Positions 11,009-21,614 of a stretch of 64,000 nt of DNA are shown piece after piece (position 1 is the stretch's first letter; each line of letters opens with the position of its first letter). The stretch is taken from the NCBI GenBank assembly GCA_036674765.1, contig JARVKI010000007.1:62001-126000 (forward strand), written 5' to 3'. The notes beneath the pieces are model-generated. The model had not been told where the DNA came from. It worked only from the letters and a program-made list of their open reading frames with translations, and made no database searches. The DNA is from Seiridium cupressi. Taxonomy: Eukaryota; Ascomycota; Sordariomycetes; Amphisphaeriales; Sporocadaceae. Made by a program: the position numbers and the translations under genes.

Positions 11009-11953
11009 TTACAATTTGAATGCCTCACGAAGGGAACGTATCACTAAATAGTATGCAATCTCCCGCTGATCCCACCCCTCTGTCCCTTTCGTGCATCTTT
11101 TGTCAAAGCCATGGGGCATACCAGGCATCGTCTCGTTGACAACCGTCTTATCTGTCTTCTCCAACGCTGACGCCAGGGCGATAGCCTCAGGGGAAAGAGT
11201 GTCGCCTTCGGCGGTGATAATTGCCACAGTTTCTGGGAAGGAAGACGTCGCTGCCAACGATGGCGAGATACGAGGATCGCTTCGCTGTGTAGCGTCGGGA
11301 GCATAGCAATCGTCCCACATTGCCGCAATGCTGGCGGGTATTGGCCTGACCGGATTCGGCACCTTCTTCGTTGCGGGGTCTATCGATAGATCTGTGACGG
11401 GGTATAGCGCAGCAACTGCTACTATGTTGACTCCAGCGCCGTCGAGCCCTTGCCGCAGCGACGATGAGGCGACTAAGGCCAGGTTGCCACCCGCACTGAA
11501 GCCGGAGACGGCAACTTTACGCGCATCAAACTCATCCGGTCTTGTCAAGATCCACTTAAGAGTATCCTCCACATCGTTTATCGCCGCCGGGAAAGGATTT
11601 TCTGGTGCCTTGCGATAGTCTGCGTCCAAGACTATGATACCAGTTTCTCGTGCGACTTGAGCACAGAATGAGCGGTCACTGCCTAAGCTGGGAATGACGA
11701 AGCCGCTACCATGCCAATTGACAAGGATAGGTCTCTTACCCGGAGAAGAAGAGCTAGAGAGATCTGGCGGATAGTACAAGTCGCCGATAATGTCACGGCC
11801 TGGGTCGCGCGAGGAGATGTAGACCCGGCGGGGTTGAATATCTCCGGCCAGAAGAAGGTCTCGCTTCGCCACCTGTCGGAGCCGGAAACTGCTTACAACT
11901 CTGAAAAGGTAAATGAGTGCCCTAATCTTCAGCCGTCGCCAGATACCCGCCAT
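11009..11953 (-). CDS. alpha/beta hydrolase, HSL/esterase type
   Basis: Intronless, 314 residues from the ATG at 11953; the open frame extends further upstream but has no other ATG. It is an alpha/beta-hydrolase fold-3 (hormone-sensitive lipase) esterase. The oxyanion-hole region reads NWHGSGFVIPS, a variant of the usual HGGG. The nucleophile elbow is GFSAGGNLA, where most members have GDSAGG. The acid is in ITAEGDTLSPEA and the histidine in GMPHGFDKR. A short hydrophobic N-terminal stretch (IRALIYLFRVV) could associate with a membrane. It likely hydrolyses esters of short acids or small molecules; the substrate is unknown. It is convergent with the flavoprotein gene and shares no promoter with it. 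Confidence 0.85.
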   Translation of the reverse strand: MAGIWRRLKIRALIYLFRVVSSFRLRQVAKRDLLLAGDIQPRRVYISSRDPGRDIIGDLYYPPDLSSSSSPGKRPILVNWHGSGFVIPSLGSDRSFCAQVARETGIIVLDADYRKAPENPFPAAINDVEDTLKWILTRPDEFDARKVAVSGFSAGGNLALVASSSLRQGLDGAGVNIVAVAALYPVTDLSIDPATKKVPNPVRPIPASIAAMWDDCYAPDATQRSDPRISPSLAATSSFPETVAIITAEGDTLSPEAIALASALEKTDKTVVNETMPGMPHGFDKRCTKGTEGWDQREIAYYLVIRSLREAFKL

Positions 11954-13210
11954 GATCGAGGATTTACACAATGTCTGACAAGACAACGACAGGAACACGA
12001 GAAACGCTGGTTCAAAGAATTACGCTAGGAATGGTGTCTCTAGACTCTGGAGCGCGTCGAGAAACCTTGCTAGTGAATTTCGAACGACCTTTTTGACAGC
12101 GGTTTTCGTTGTCGACCAAATGATGACGAACGAGGATTTTCTGGTCAGTGTTAACTTTTGCGAGGATAAGCAGATAAATAATAGGAAAATGTGAATGAGA
12201 ATGCGAAATACTGACATCGACGGTGTGACTCGAGTCCTAACTAATCTAGGTTAGTGATCCGCGTCTTCAGTCTGACAGGGCTGACATGTAACTAATAGCC
12301 GGTGCGCACAGGAGTCCGAGTCCGAGGCCGCGGCCACACAGCCAGGATCCAACCCGAAGACTTGACCCACATCCACAGCCAAGTACGGATGCCAGATTCT
12401 AGTTAGTTAGGCAGTTGTAGTGCTTTTTCAGGGGTCTTGTCCTTAGCATAGCTACGTGATCTGTGTATGTTACGACGATGGAAGTATAAGGATCATCCAG
12501 TGACTAAAAGCAACTGCTATAATAACGTTCCCTAAACAATACGCAAATCATCACAGAGAAAAGCCGATAGTACCGTCTTGATGCAATGTAGTCATGCGGT
12601 GTGAAAGAACCATCCACTCTAGCAACCCCAGTTGTTCCGATGAGGCATTCATTTTAGTTCAATATTGGATTTTCATTGAGCATAGTTTCGATCAGTGGAG
12701 CGGTACATGATGCCTTCGCAATTTACTCAGCAAGGACTCAAGATAAGGCTAAGATCGACGCCTTTTGTGTTCATCTCAAATATAGACCATTGAAGCACCA
12801 TGGAGAAGCTGAATAATTACACACCAGGAGAGCGATGTGGAACGTCGACAAGCGAACCGTGCCCCATGCTATCTGATCTCGTAGTTCAGCATTTTGGAAA
12901 TAGATCGTGTGGGCCTCCAAGGAGCGTTAGCGCCTAAACGATCGTCTCGAGAAAGCAGCTGGTACCAAGGGGCGAGGATATATTCGCCAGTCATGTGAAA
13001 CGCTAGCAATGTCCTGTGCTCCCAGATCAGATCATAGACGCAACTATGGAAACAACGCAGCGATTTCCATCAACGAAATATAGACTGAACACAACCAGGT
13101 TCGAGTGGTTGCTAGCCTGGCGGGATGCAGAAGATGGAAGCACATGGAAATGAGCTCGATCATGTGCAAAGAACCACGGGCGAAAGAGGTGACGTTCACG
13201 AAAGTCCAGC
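11954..13210. other. intergenic region
   Basis: Upstream of the alpha/beta hydrolase and downstream of the DUF7726 gene. Short frames such as 13027-13287 overlap the end of the latter and show no domain. Nothing else is recognised. Confidence 0.5.
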
Positions 13211-14286
13211 CTAGAAAACAGTATCCCGCCCTTTTGCGCTGACAATATGCGTTCTTCCATACTCATCCTCGTAGGGATGCTCGCCATCCGTGAGAAAGAC
13301 CCAACGACTGCGTTGCTCGGTTGTGTTCACTCCAGATTTCCCGTACAACTTCTCCATCTCGAGGCGCATAGCACTCTTTGGCTTGTCTTGCTTGATCCGG
13401 AGCTTCTCGAAGAAGACGTAGCTACCGTAATATACACAGCTGGTGTTCCCATCCGTTGGTCCGCTCTTCGACAGGAAATCGTTGAGCTGCTTTGACTGGA
13501 CCTTGCGCTCCACGTGAAAAGATTTGGCAATCTCGCGGAGAAAGGCAGCCTGAGTGACATCTTCTTTGCGCAAAAAGGCGCGGATTTTCTTACGGATCTC
13601 GTCGCAAGTGTCAAAGACAGCAACCTCTCCCTTATCTTCTCCGTCAAGCGTTATACCAGTAACATCAAGGGCCTGAGATGCTGTGCTAGACGCTTTGCTG
13701 GAGGGTTTGGCTTTCTTAGCCCCAGTACTCTTCAATCCCTGAAGCTCTCTCTTCTTGAAGAATCGCCATGCCTTATAGTACACGTCACTGCCGGCTCCTG
13801 CTTCGCGTCCCCTCTGATTTATGAAGCGGTAATAGCCAACCGACCCAACGTCGATGGCTGTCTGGAACTCGCCGACCTTCATAGCTCCCGAATCAAGGAA
13901 GCGTCTTATCTTGGTACGAACCTGATGGCAGTCTTGATCGACTACCTCAAGACGGGGATCATCATCATCGATCTCGGGGAGAGTTTCAGGCTCAGCAACA
14001 GCATCCGACTTGCGCTTTCTTCCCGCAGAGACGGGCTTGTGAAGAGTAACATCCGCCGGCGGCAGTTGAGGCGCAGGCACAGGCGTGCCGGTAGATTTGG
14101 TATTGTGCTGTGTGGCTTTTGCTATGAGTTGATGCGGTGGCACGTTCTCTTTGCCGCTAGGCACACCAGGCGAAGCCTATTATGTAGATGTCAGTAAGGC
14201 CATGCCTATAAGACACTGTTGAAGGTGGAGACCTTGTGGCAGTAACAAGGGAATATTACATTTTGATGGATTGGAGGCACTGTCAT
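13211..14286 (-). CDS. DUF7726-type protein with tandem domain
   Basis: Predicted 330 residues: a 27-nt first exon (14286-14260, starting ATG) and a long second exon (14176-13211). It resembles fungal proteins carrying one or two DUF7726 domains. Residues about 80-150 (DQDCHQVRTKIRRFLDSGAMKVGEFQ...YYRFINQ) and 190-270 (FDTCDEIRKKIRAFLRKEDVTQAAFLREI...LNDFLS) are two versions of the same helical domain. Each has a conserved Cys, an R/K-I-R-x-FL motif and an end reading VYY..W/Y.FF. The linkers are Lys/Ser/Ala-rich with basic clusters (GRKRKSD, AKKAKPSSK) that could be nuclear localisation signals. Molecular function is not established; a nuclear or DNA-associated role is inference. Exon 1 was added because the long frame has no ATG at its own start. 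Confidence 0.75.
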
Positions 14287-14961
14287 GTTTAGCCTACTGC
14301 TAACACTAGTGGAGTTGACGTTCTGTAGCACCGTGGCTGGATCCCAGGACCATCCAGAAGTCATCCCGTAGTGCCCGCGACGAAATCGGACTCGGAGCGC
14401 TTAGTCACTCGAGCCAAGATTGATTAAGCGTAATTGGCAGTTAAGTTGTAGTTGCCAGTCGATCAAGTCGGCTTGATTCAGGTTTCGCTCAGACAAGATG
14501 TCTTAGCAGATTGCGTATGTGTTGCATCAAAATCAACTAAACGCGCCACGATCGTACGCCGCGACTTGTGTGTCAACAATTGGAACTGACGTCGGGTCTC
14601 CTAGCTGATCTGAGCTTTTGCGCGATGCCTCTCACAGCGGGCTTCAGCGTATTCTCCAGACTCCACTACCTAAACTTGCAGGGGTTTAGTCTCTGTACTC
14701 CACGGAGAGGTACATTAGAGTTAGTGTAATAGTTGCAAATGCCTTTTATGCCTGAAACCTTTCAAGTATATCACAGTCACTGTCTCTCTTTTTTGCTTTT
14801 GTATTTGCAGCATTGTCGTATACTCCAGCCTTTCCACTCACTTATTGATTATACCGTAACATAAGCGCCTTACCGTTCCTGCCCCGTGTCACGCATTGTG
14901 GCCTGCCTTCTGCGACGTCAGAATTTGTAGTATATTTGAAGATATGAACGTGGACCTTGAT

Positions 14962-14973
14962 ACTACATGTAGT
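14962..14973. repeat. 12-nt palindrome ACTACATGTAGT, copy 1
   Basis: A perfect palindrome that recurs at 17571-17582, with its 10-nt core again at 62747-62756. All three sites are intergenic. Confidence 0.6.
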
Positions 14974-15260
14974 TCACCGAACAAATTTGTATGAGATAGG
15001 TCCTGGCCACGTGATCAATGATAGAGTCTGCAGGGGAATGTGGCAAAGGCACACCATGGATCGACTAGGACAACACTTCGCTATCAAGATAAAGCATGCT
15101 GTCACGATCGAATATGATATGGTTTTCTTTTTATATTCTGTTCCAAGGCAGATGAGCAGTGTTGAGGAGGTTCTAGCTCGAATGAACAACCAATAGCTGA
15201 GCGGGCTGGAATTAAAAAGGTCACCAGCTAGTCCCCGCACATATCCACCCACCATGTGTT

Positions 15261-15709
15261 TCAACCAACTCTCAAATAGATTACCCTCACGTGGATCGCA
15301 ATTCGTCCAAAGTGCTTTCTGGTAAAACTGCAACAGGCCGCCCCTAGCACTTTTCCGTCTCGCCTGATGATGCTCCGCGCCAATAGCAACATGCTTGGAT
15401 CAAGCTTACCATTGGTCTTAGCCGTGTCCGCCACGAGCTTGTCGTAGCGAATATAGGACGGCGCCGTCCTATCCGGCGCCTCACGGGCAGATTCGCTCCA
15501 CAATGAATGCTGGTTATCCAGAACCTCGATGTGACGGTCCATACCCACCGATGAAGTTCCTGATTCTCACTTAGATGCGGCTCAAATTGGCGGCTCCGTT
15601 CCAGGACGGCTGAAGATCTGCGTGCTGCCGATCCTGGCTGTCGACTTTTGGTTTGTTGCTCTTCATATATGGACCGAAACGCTTTAGGCAAAATAGAATC
15701 ATCAATCAT
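15261..15709 (-). pseudogene. possible degraded gene, unrecognised
   Basis: Two overlapping minus-strand frames look protein-like in sequence. The first, 15709 to about 15560, begins at an ATG and reads into an EEQQTKSRQ helix-like stretch. The second, about 15560-15380, continues with RHIEVLDNQHSLWSESAREA. They join only through a frame change near 15560. I do not recognise the family. It may be a frameshifted gene relic or chance open frames. Confidence 0.2.
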
Positions 15710-15949
15710 TAATACTCTCGTTCATTTCAAAAGTAGGAATCGAGTCCGCTGGTCGAGAACGCTTCCATCCTTTGCTCGTTCCGCTGGCGTGACTGCAAAG
15801 TATTCTCATTCTATTGTGTAAGCACACTCGGCTTGCTGCCGTTTATAGAGACTTTCTTCTATTCTTCCAAGGACTGGAGCCTGGAGCCTGTCCCAGACGT
15901 TACGGACTACCTACAGTCTTTCTCTGGCCGGACTTCTCTTAGTGCAATC

Positions 15950-16921
15950 ATGCCTTCTTTCAATGCCGCCTTGCTCGCCATAGCGAGTGTAGCCACAGTT
16001 GCCGCACACAGCTTCGTGTTGGATATCGATATCGATCAGAAGTCCTACGTAGGATTTCGACCCATCAATGGTTCCGTAAATGATCCCGTCATTGTTGGCT
16101 GGAATACGACAGCGTGGGACCAAGGATGGATCGGCATGGATTCCTATACAACGCCGGATATCATATGTCATAAGAGTGCGCTCAATGCGCAAGGGCACGC
16201 CCCAGTTGCTGCCGGCGACCAGGTTCACATCCAATGGAACGGATGGCCTCAAGGTCACAAGGGCCCGGTTGTCGACTACCTCGCGTCTTGCGGCGACGAC
16301 GGATGCCAGTCTGTGGACAAAACAACCCTGGAATTCTTCAAGATCAATCAAGGCGGCCTCGTCAACTCCTCAGCAATGCTACCATATGGCGAGTGGGCTA
16401 CCGACCAGCTGATTGCGAATAACAACTCCTGGCTAGTCGAAATTCCAGAGACTGTCAAGCCAGGCTTTTACGTGCTGCGTACAGAAATCATTGCGCTGCA
16501 CAACAGCACCACAGGAGCACAACACTACCCCCAGTGCCTGAATTTGGAGGTCACCGGTAACGGTACCGAAGTGCCCGCAGGAATTCTCGGCGAACAGCTA
16601 TATAACACAACACAGCCGGGCTTGGACCAGGGACTCAACATAACGACAGGTGTTACTAGCTACCTAGTTCCTGGCCCGACGGTCATTCCGGATGCTGCTT
16701 CGATCCCACTAAGTGATCCGATACCAACAGGATCAGGATCTGTGGTGACAGGCACGAAGACCGTCTCGCACCAGACATCAGCCAGTGTCCACGTCGTAAC
16801 TGTGACTGTCACAGCAACGGCAGCCGCGAAACGAGGAAATGGGGGGTCTTTGTTCGCAAGGACGACTAAAGCTGCCAACGTGGAGGAGCGAAGATGGTAT
16901 CATCAAGGGCTTGGATTTTGA
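15950..16921 (+). CDS. AA9 lytic polysaccharide monooxygenase (GH61-type)
   Basis: Secreted copper enzyme that oxidatively cleaves cellulose or related beta-glucans. Single exon, 323 residues from the ATG at 15950. A signal peptide (residues 1-19, ending ATVAA) is followed directly by His20. This becomes the mature N-terminal histidine of the copper brace. The second brace His is in WPQGHKGPVVDYL, and the axial-site motif is HYPQCLNLEV. Conserved AA9 stretches include TTPDIICHKSA, DKTTLEFFKI and FYVLRTEIIALH. Cysteine pairs match the family. After the catalytic domain (to about residue 230) comes a Ser/Thr/Pro-rich tail with no CBM1 cellulose-binding domain, ending in a basic stretch. The upstream in-frame open region starts before the signal peptide and is treated as untranslated. 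Confidence 0.93.
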   Translation: MPSFNAALLAIASVATVAAHSFVLDIDIDQKSYVGFRPINGSVNDPVIVGWNTTAWDQGWIGMDSYTTPDIICHKSALNAQGHAPVAAGDQVHIQWNGWPQGHKGPVVDYLASCGDDGCQSVDKTTLEFFKINQGGLVNSSAMLPYGEWATDQLIANNNSWLVEIPETVKPGFYVLRTEIIALHNSTTGAQHYPQCLNLEVTGNGTEVPAGILGEQLYNTTQPGLDQGLNITTGVTSYLVPGPTVIPDAASIPLSDPIPTGSGSVVTGTKTVSHQTSASVHVVTVTVTATAAAKRGNGGSLFARTTKAANVEERRWYHQGLGF

Positions 16922-17650
16922 GAGAGTGGTCCTCGTCTGCTGCCAAGTATCATCCTCTTCTCATGTACATATATCGACTTTATACTTTTTCAATTCAATG
17001 TCCACAAAAGAAGTCACTGACGTACCTAAATGGGTCTCCTTTTGTAGAGTGTTTCCTTGGAATATTACAACACTATAATGCATGAACATTCCTCCCCATT
17101 GGGCGCAATGGTTCCTGATATCCAAGCAACATAACATTAAAAATAGATCGCAGCTGGATCCAACTCGACATTTGATGAACGTGACCTACTAGACAGCACG
17201 TCATTAGAGACCCCCAATCAAGGTTGACTGTGCTAATACGCAATGGCCTCTCTGTATAGCATCATTTCAGCTTATCAACCTATACTTAGCAAGTGATGGA
17301 CGCAAGAATTGGCATGCTTGCGTTCTTCCGGACCACAATCTACTAGTAATGTTGTGACATAATGTAGAATATCATAATGCGGTCTTATGATAATATGCAA
17401 GGACCTAACGTAACAATGCCAACAAGTGTCTGGTGAGCTTTCGTTGAAATCAGTAGGTGCGCTGGAAAACTTGTTGAGCCTGTGTCATTGTGATGATCGA
17501 TGTATTCATCGCGAAACGAGGTCAATCCTATTTTGACCACTATTATTTGTACAACGCATTTCCCCTTAAGACTACATGTAGTTACACTTCCGAAGGTTCA
17601 GCCCGATGGAGTAGGCTTGGTTGCTTGGAATTTAAACAAGCATGATTGGC
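16922..17650. other. convergent intergenic region
   Basis: The AA9 gene and the flavoprotein gene converge here. It contains the second copy of the ACTACATGTAGT palindrome (17571-17582) and nothing else that I recognise. Confidence 0.5.
17571..17582. repeat. 12-nt palindrome ACTACATGTAGT, copy 2
   Basis: Identical to 14962-14973; the following T also matches. The flanks are otherwise unrelated. Confidence 0.6.
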
Positions 17651-19519
17651 TCAATGCGGCTTATCTAGCTGTTCTCCAAGGACTTCATCGGCCATTGCAC
17701 GGCCTGCTGCCCTGCCCGAGAATATGCATCCACCGAGGAATGTTCCCTCAAGCGAACTATAACCATGAACGCCACCGCCACCGAAACCTGAAGCCTCACC
17801 GGCGGCATAAAGCCCAGGAAAAGGCTCACCATTTGCTCTTATAACATTGCTATTCAGATTCGTCTCCAAGCCACCTAAACTCTTTCGTGTCAGAATGTTC
17901 ATCCGTACAGCGATTAGCGGCCCATGCTTGGGATCGAGGATGCGATGAGGCGGTGCTACCCGACCTCGTCGATCGGGCCAGTAGTTCCGTGCGTTATGAA
18001 TGAGCATTGCTTGCGCATCTTTCGAGTAGCTGTTGTCCATCTGGCCGTCGCGTGTCTCTACCACCTCTTTGATCTGGTCAAAGTCGAGCGCTGGACCTCC
18101 GGATGCGCTCGCTAGCTCATTCATACCTTTGATCAGATCTTCCAAGTTGTCGCGGACCACAAAGTCTTCGCCAAATTTCTGGAAGTTCTGGACCGGGACT
18201 GTACCCTTGCTGCTAAAAACGCGGCCCATCAGGAACTGCCATATGCTCTTGTTCGTAATGTCTGGGTTCTGCTCTGAACCCGATAGTGCAAACTCCCGTG
18301 CAATAATGGTCTGGTCTAGCAGAAACCAAGTATAGTCATATCCGGTCTTCCCAATATACTTGAGGGTGGCAAGTGTGTCGGAGCCTGGATAGAGGAAGGG
18401 TGGAAGCCTTTTGCCCGTCGCGTCCAGCCAAAGAGACGAGGGCGCTGGCAGCACGCGGATGCCGTCTACATCAAACCAGGGTCAGTAATTACTCTTACGG
18501 ATAGGTTCTGGGGGCTCTGAAACAGGGCTCAGGAGTCGTAACCCTCAAGGCGTTGTTGTCAAGCTCAGAAAGAAGCTCAAACAGACAAGCAAGAACCCAA
18601 GAAGATACGTACGGAGAGGCCATATCGGGTCCCAATTGGTGAGTCCTTCAGTATAATGCCACATCCTATCTCGATTGATGACATTCCCGCCAGCCTTTTC
18701 GGATATGCCAATCATTCGCCCATCGACGTGGGCAGGCACGCCGCAGACAAACTTCTTCGGAGGCGCACCCAAGCGCTCGACTGGCCATGCCGCTCTTACC
18801 GCATCAATATTGCCACCAATCCCACCGGATGACACCAACACGGCTGACCCCTCGAACTGGAACTCGCCTACCACGTTTCGCGAAGTTTTGACACCCCTGT
18901 CGGAGTCGTCGGGTTCCAAGACCTGTCCCTTGACACCGACTGCCCGCCCCGTCTGGTCCACAATCAGCTCGTCGACCCGGTGTCGGTACTTGATATCAAC
19001 GATGCCCCTTTTCGCGGCCTCCAGCACAGGCTCCCGGAAGACCCGGACAACCTCGGGCCCAGTGCCCCACGTTAGGTGAAACCTTGGCACTGAGTTGCCG
19101 TGCCCGTCAGCTCTCCCGTCTCCGCGCTCTGCCCAGCCGACATTGATGAGGAAGCCCATGCCCCTCGCCTTGACGTAGTCTTCCATCTCGTCGGTCGCGA
19201 AACTGACGAATGCCTCGGCCCACTTGCGCGGCCAGTAATCCTCTTTCTCGCGGTCGAAGCGCGCCGTCGCAAACCAGTCGCGCATAGCCAGCCCGCGTGA
19301 ATCCTTAATGCCAACACGTCGCTGATGGCTGGAATCGACCATGAAAATGCCGCCCAACGACCAGAAAGCCTGGCCGCCGAGACTCTTCTCATTTTCTTGA
19401 TCAAGGATGAGCGTAGGCACATTGCGCTGGGATAACTCGAACGCAGCGACTAGACCAGCTAGTCCACCGCCTACGATAATGACTGGCTTTTGCCGTGCCT
19501 CTTCTCCGTCGAGAGACAT
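17651..19519 (-). CDS. FAD-binding dehydrogenase, 3-ketosteroid-delta-1-dehydrogenase-like
   Basis: Predicted 573-residue flavoprotein from exons 19519-18613 and 18465-17651. It belongs to the fumarate reductase/succinate dehydrogenase flavoprotein superfamily and resembles the 'FAD-binding dehydrogenase' (KsdD-related) proteins of actinobacteria and fungi. The FAD dinucleotide motif is VIIVGGGLAGLVAAFEL at about residue 13, followed by ENEKSLGGQAFWSLGG. A mid-protein glycine motif reads SSGGIGGN. The C-terminal FAD-binding signature is PGLYAAGEASGFGGGGVHGYSSLEG. It probably oxidises or reduces a carbon-carbon bond in a hydrophobic substrate; steroid specificity is not established. No signal peptide is seen. 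The intron is 147 nt, and its acceptor was fixed by continuity into HGIRVLPAPS. Confidence 0.85.
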
Positions 19520-19840
19520 TTTCTGGAGATCAATGGCACGCTACAGAACAAGATGAATCACAAACGTATCAAAATCAGTCGAGGCGCATTTTAAAGAGCG
19601 AGCTGACACCCCGCGGTAAAGATCACATGCTTGCTAATTCCCTAATGTCGGCAATTGGTATAATTAGCGGCCCCGTGAGGAGCATGCTACCTGCTTGTTG
19701 CATTTACTGCATATGCTGCTCACCAATCTCCTTTCCTTCCGACCATCAGCCTGGCTAACTCTACTACCGGTCCTCAAAAGCTGTCATTGTTGCCGAGTCT
19801 CTCCCATCCTTGGTTGGTCCTTGCTCAGCCCTCCAATGCC
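19520..19840. other. short intergenic region
   Basis: Between the start of the KsdD-like gene and the stop of the BTB gene, both on the minus strand. No feature was recognised. Confidence 0.5.
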
Positions 19841-20985
19841 TCATGTTGTGGTATCTTCTGTGGCTTCTCCCCTGCAAGAAGTGCATAACGCCGCAGCGAG
19901 CGTTTTTGTCGGTTGGACGTGAACAAATTGACCGAGTGCTACGTGGGGGTCTTGGCCGCAAGTAGTGCATGATTCCGGGAATTTGTAGCCTGCGAAGTCG
20001 TGCGAATCGACCATCCCCATTAGTATATCTTGCGACAATTGTGGATGGCGTCGGAGCAGGTCAATAAAGCTGTCATTGCGTAGAAGTGCAAAGCGGTTCT
20101 GATGAATGTGAGCCAAGTACGCTTGGAGAAATGGCCCTTGGGCAGGGGTTTCGCGCTCGTATATAAGTTCAATGCCTTGACTCGGATCAAGTCTCTTCCT
20201 CCATACGTCCAAGGGTTGCCACCGATATGAGAGGATCGATATGTTCAAGAGTGATAGAAGGCGGGTTTTGAAATCCTCGAGCGCGAAAGACTTCAATGAC
20301 TGTAGCTGGAAAAAATCGCCCAGCTCCCACAGGTCCATAAGCCTCGGGACCAGTACGCTTGCGTCCCATAGTTTTCCTATGTCAGCCTGAAGGCGATCTC
20401 TGCATCAAATTGAGGTTAGATTTATTTTATGAGGATATCCGGGATGTTTACCTTTCTTTTCTTTTCTCACTATCTCCCTTTCAGGTTTTCTTTTGCGGGG
20501 AGCTTTTGGCAGACATGACTGCTAGTAGTGCTTGGCTCGTAAAATATTGACTTCACCCCAAAACTTGGCCCAAGGAAGCAATAAGGGACTCGGGAAGATA
20601 CTTACGCTCCAGTATAAATGAACTCAAGAAGTTGGCCGATACTTTCAGCATCGAAAGTTGTAATGGTGATCTTTCTTGTCGTGGCTTCCAGAAAAACAGT
20701 CAGAGCTTGTGAGTTCTTAAGCCTGACAGTGTGGGAAACGTGTTACCTCGAAATTGCCTAGGAGCGCAGTTTCGAACCAAATGCACCGTGACGCGAGGGT
20801 GTTTCGATGCAAGTTCCATGTCTTGTTTCCGCAAATGATTTGGACATCCGTGAAGAGGCCCGACTCAAAGAGCCTATATGCATCAGAAAATAGTACCAGG
20901 ATTATGAGGTCGTCCACTCTTACTTCCGATCAGCCGCCTGCTCTACCGCCTCGTCGACGCCTTTTTGACCTTCTGTCGACGCCAT
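19841..20985 (-). CDS. BTB/POZ domain protein
   Basis: Fungal BTB protein of about 270 residues. Exons: 20985-20924, 20873-20747, about 20670-20606, and 20399-19841. The BTB fold begins with LFESGLFTDVQIICGNKTWNLHRNTLASRC, the typical start of this domain, and continues through ITITTFDAESIGQLLEFIYTG. The C-terminal half is alpha-helical with an extended tail containing CTTCGQDPH and CTSCRGE cysteine pairs. Fungal BTB-only proteins may serve as adaptors for cullin ubiquitin ligases or in transcription; neither is shown here. The exon 3 acceptor is ambiguous. Homology suggests that the EATTRK just upstream of 20670 is coding, and an upstream AG at about 20709 would include it in frame. Intron 3 is long (about 206 nt). 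Confidence 0.78.
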
Positions 20986-21614
20986 CTTGGTGTTTAGGGA
21001 TGGTGGAGTGCCTGGATGATCAAGTGATGCGCCTTCAAGATAGACTAAAAGGTAGACTGTATGGCAGGCTTGGAAAAGGATGAAAGAAAGGAATTCGATC
21101 AGTTGACAGTTCTCGAATGTGCCAGGATTTTTGGGACGAACAATTGTTGTAGATGCCTCGGAGGGGGAAAAAAGAAAAATAGTAATAAGAAAGGGCGATA
21201 CCTTTCAGTGAAGGCAGGCAGCTTAGGAGGCTTCTCATAATATGTTTGCCTGTGTGTTGTTCTTCCCTTCCGCATCACTCGATTCAAGTAATTATCTCTG
21301 CCCTTACCCAAGCTTCATTGTTCCGGCATGGCTCTGGTTCTACGAATCCAAGTTTGGAATTTTCCCAGCTATAACTTAAATGTTATCATTTAGTTAGTGG
21401 GGTGTTTAGAAGAACGACCTCGTTGTTGGTGGCCAAAACCTGCCCCACCTGCTAATGAGGTGCATTATAGTTAGTTTAGGAAATTCTGCCAAACTCTCGC
21501 CATAGACACGCGACTTGCATCAGGGCAATATGACCACACCAAGGTCAATTGTACATCGTTTCCAGTTTCTGATCACTGCAACATCGCTACTTATATCGAG
21601 CTTGTTGTCCTAGC
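20986..21614. other. divergent promoter region
   Basis: Shared upstream region of the BTB gene (minus) and the damaged regulator (plus). It contains a purine-rich run near 21158-21200, a common feature of fungal promoters. No zinc-cluster coding sequence is present, although the regulator to the right lacks its DNA-binding domain. Confidence 0.5.

Larger units (their letters stand above)
14287..15949. other. intergenic region before the AA9 gene
   Basis: Gene-free apart from a doubtful remnant at 15261-15709 and one copy of the palindrome ACTACATGTAGT at 14962-14973. The last 120 bases are in frame with the AA9 gene but precede its signal peptide, so they are taken as 5' untranslated DNA. 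Confidence 0.5.

Noticed and set aside
13090..13125. Possible second tRNA (a GGTTCGA-like T loop)
   Set aside because: No matching acceptor stem or anticodon arm could be folded around it.
13514..14197. 227-codon plus-strand open frame
   Set aside because: Antisense to the DUF7726 gene, which has a clear duplicated domain; the plus frame shows no family features.
15911..16351. 146-codon minus-strand frame
   Set aside because: Antisense to the AA9 gene, no supporting features.
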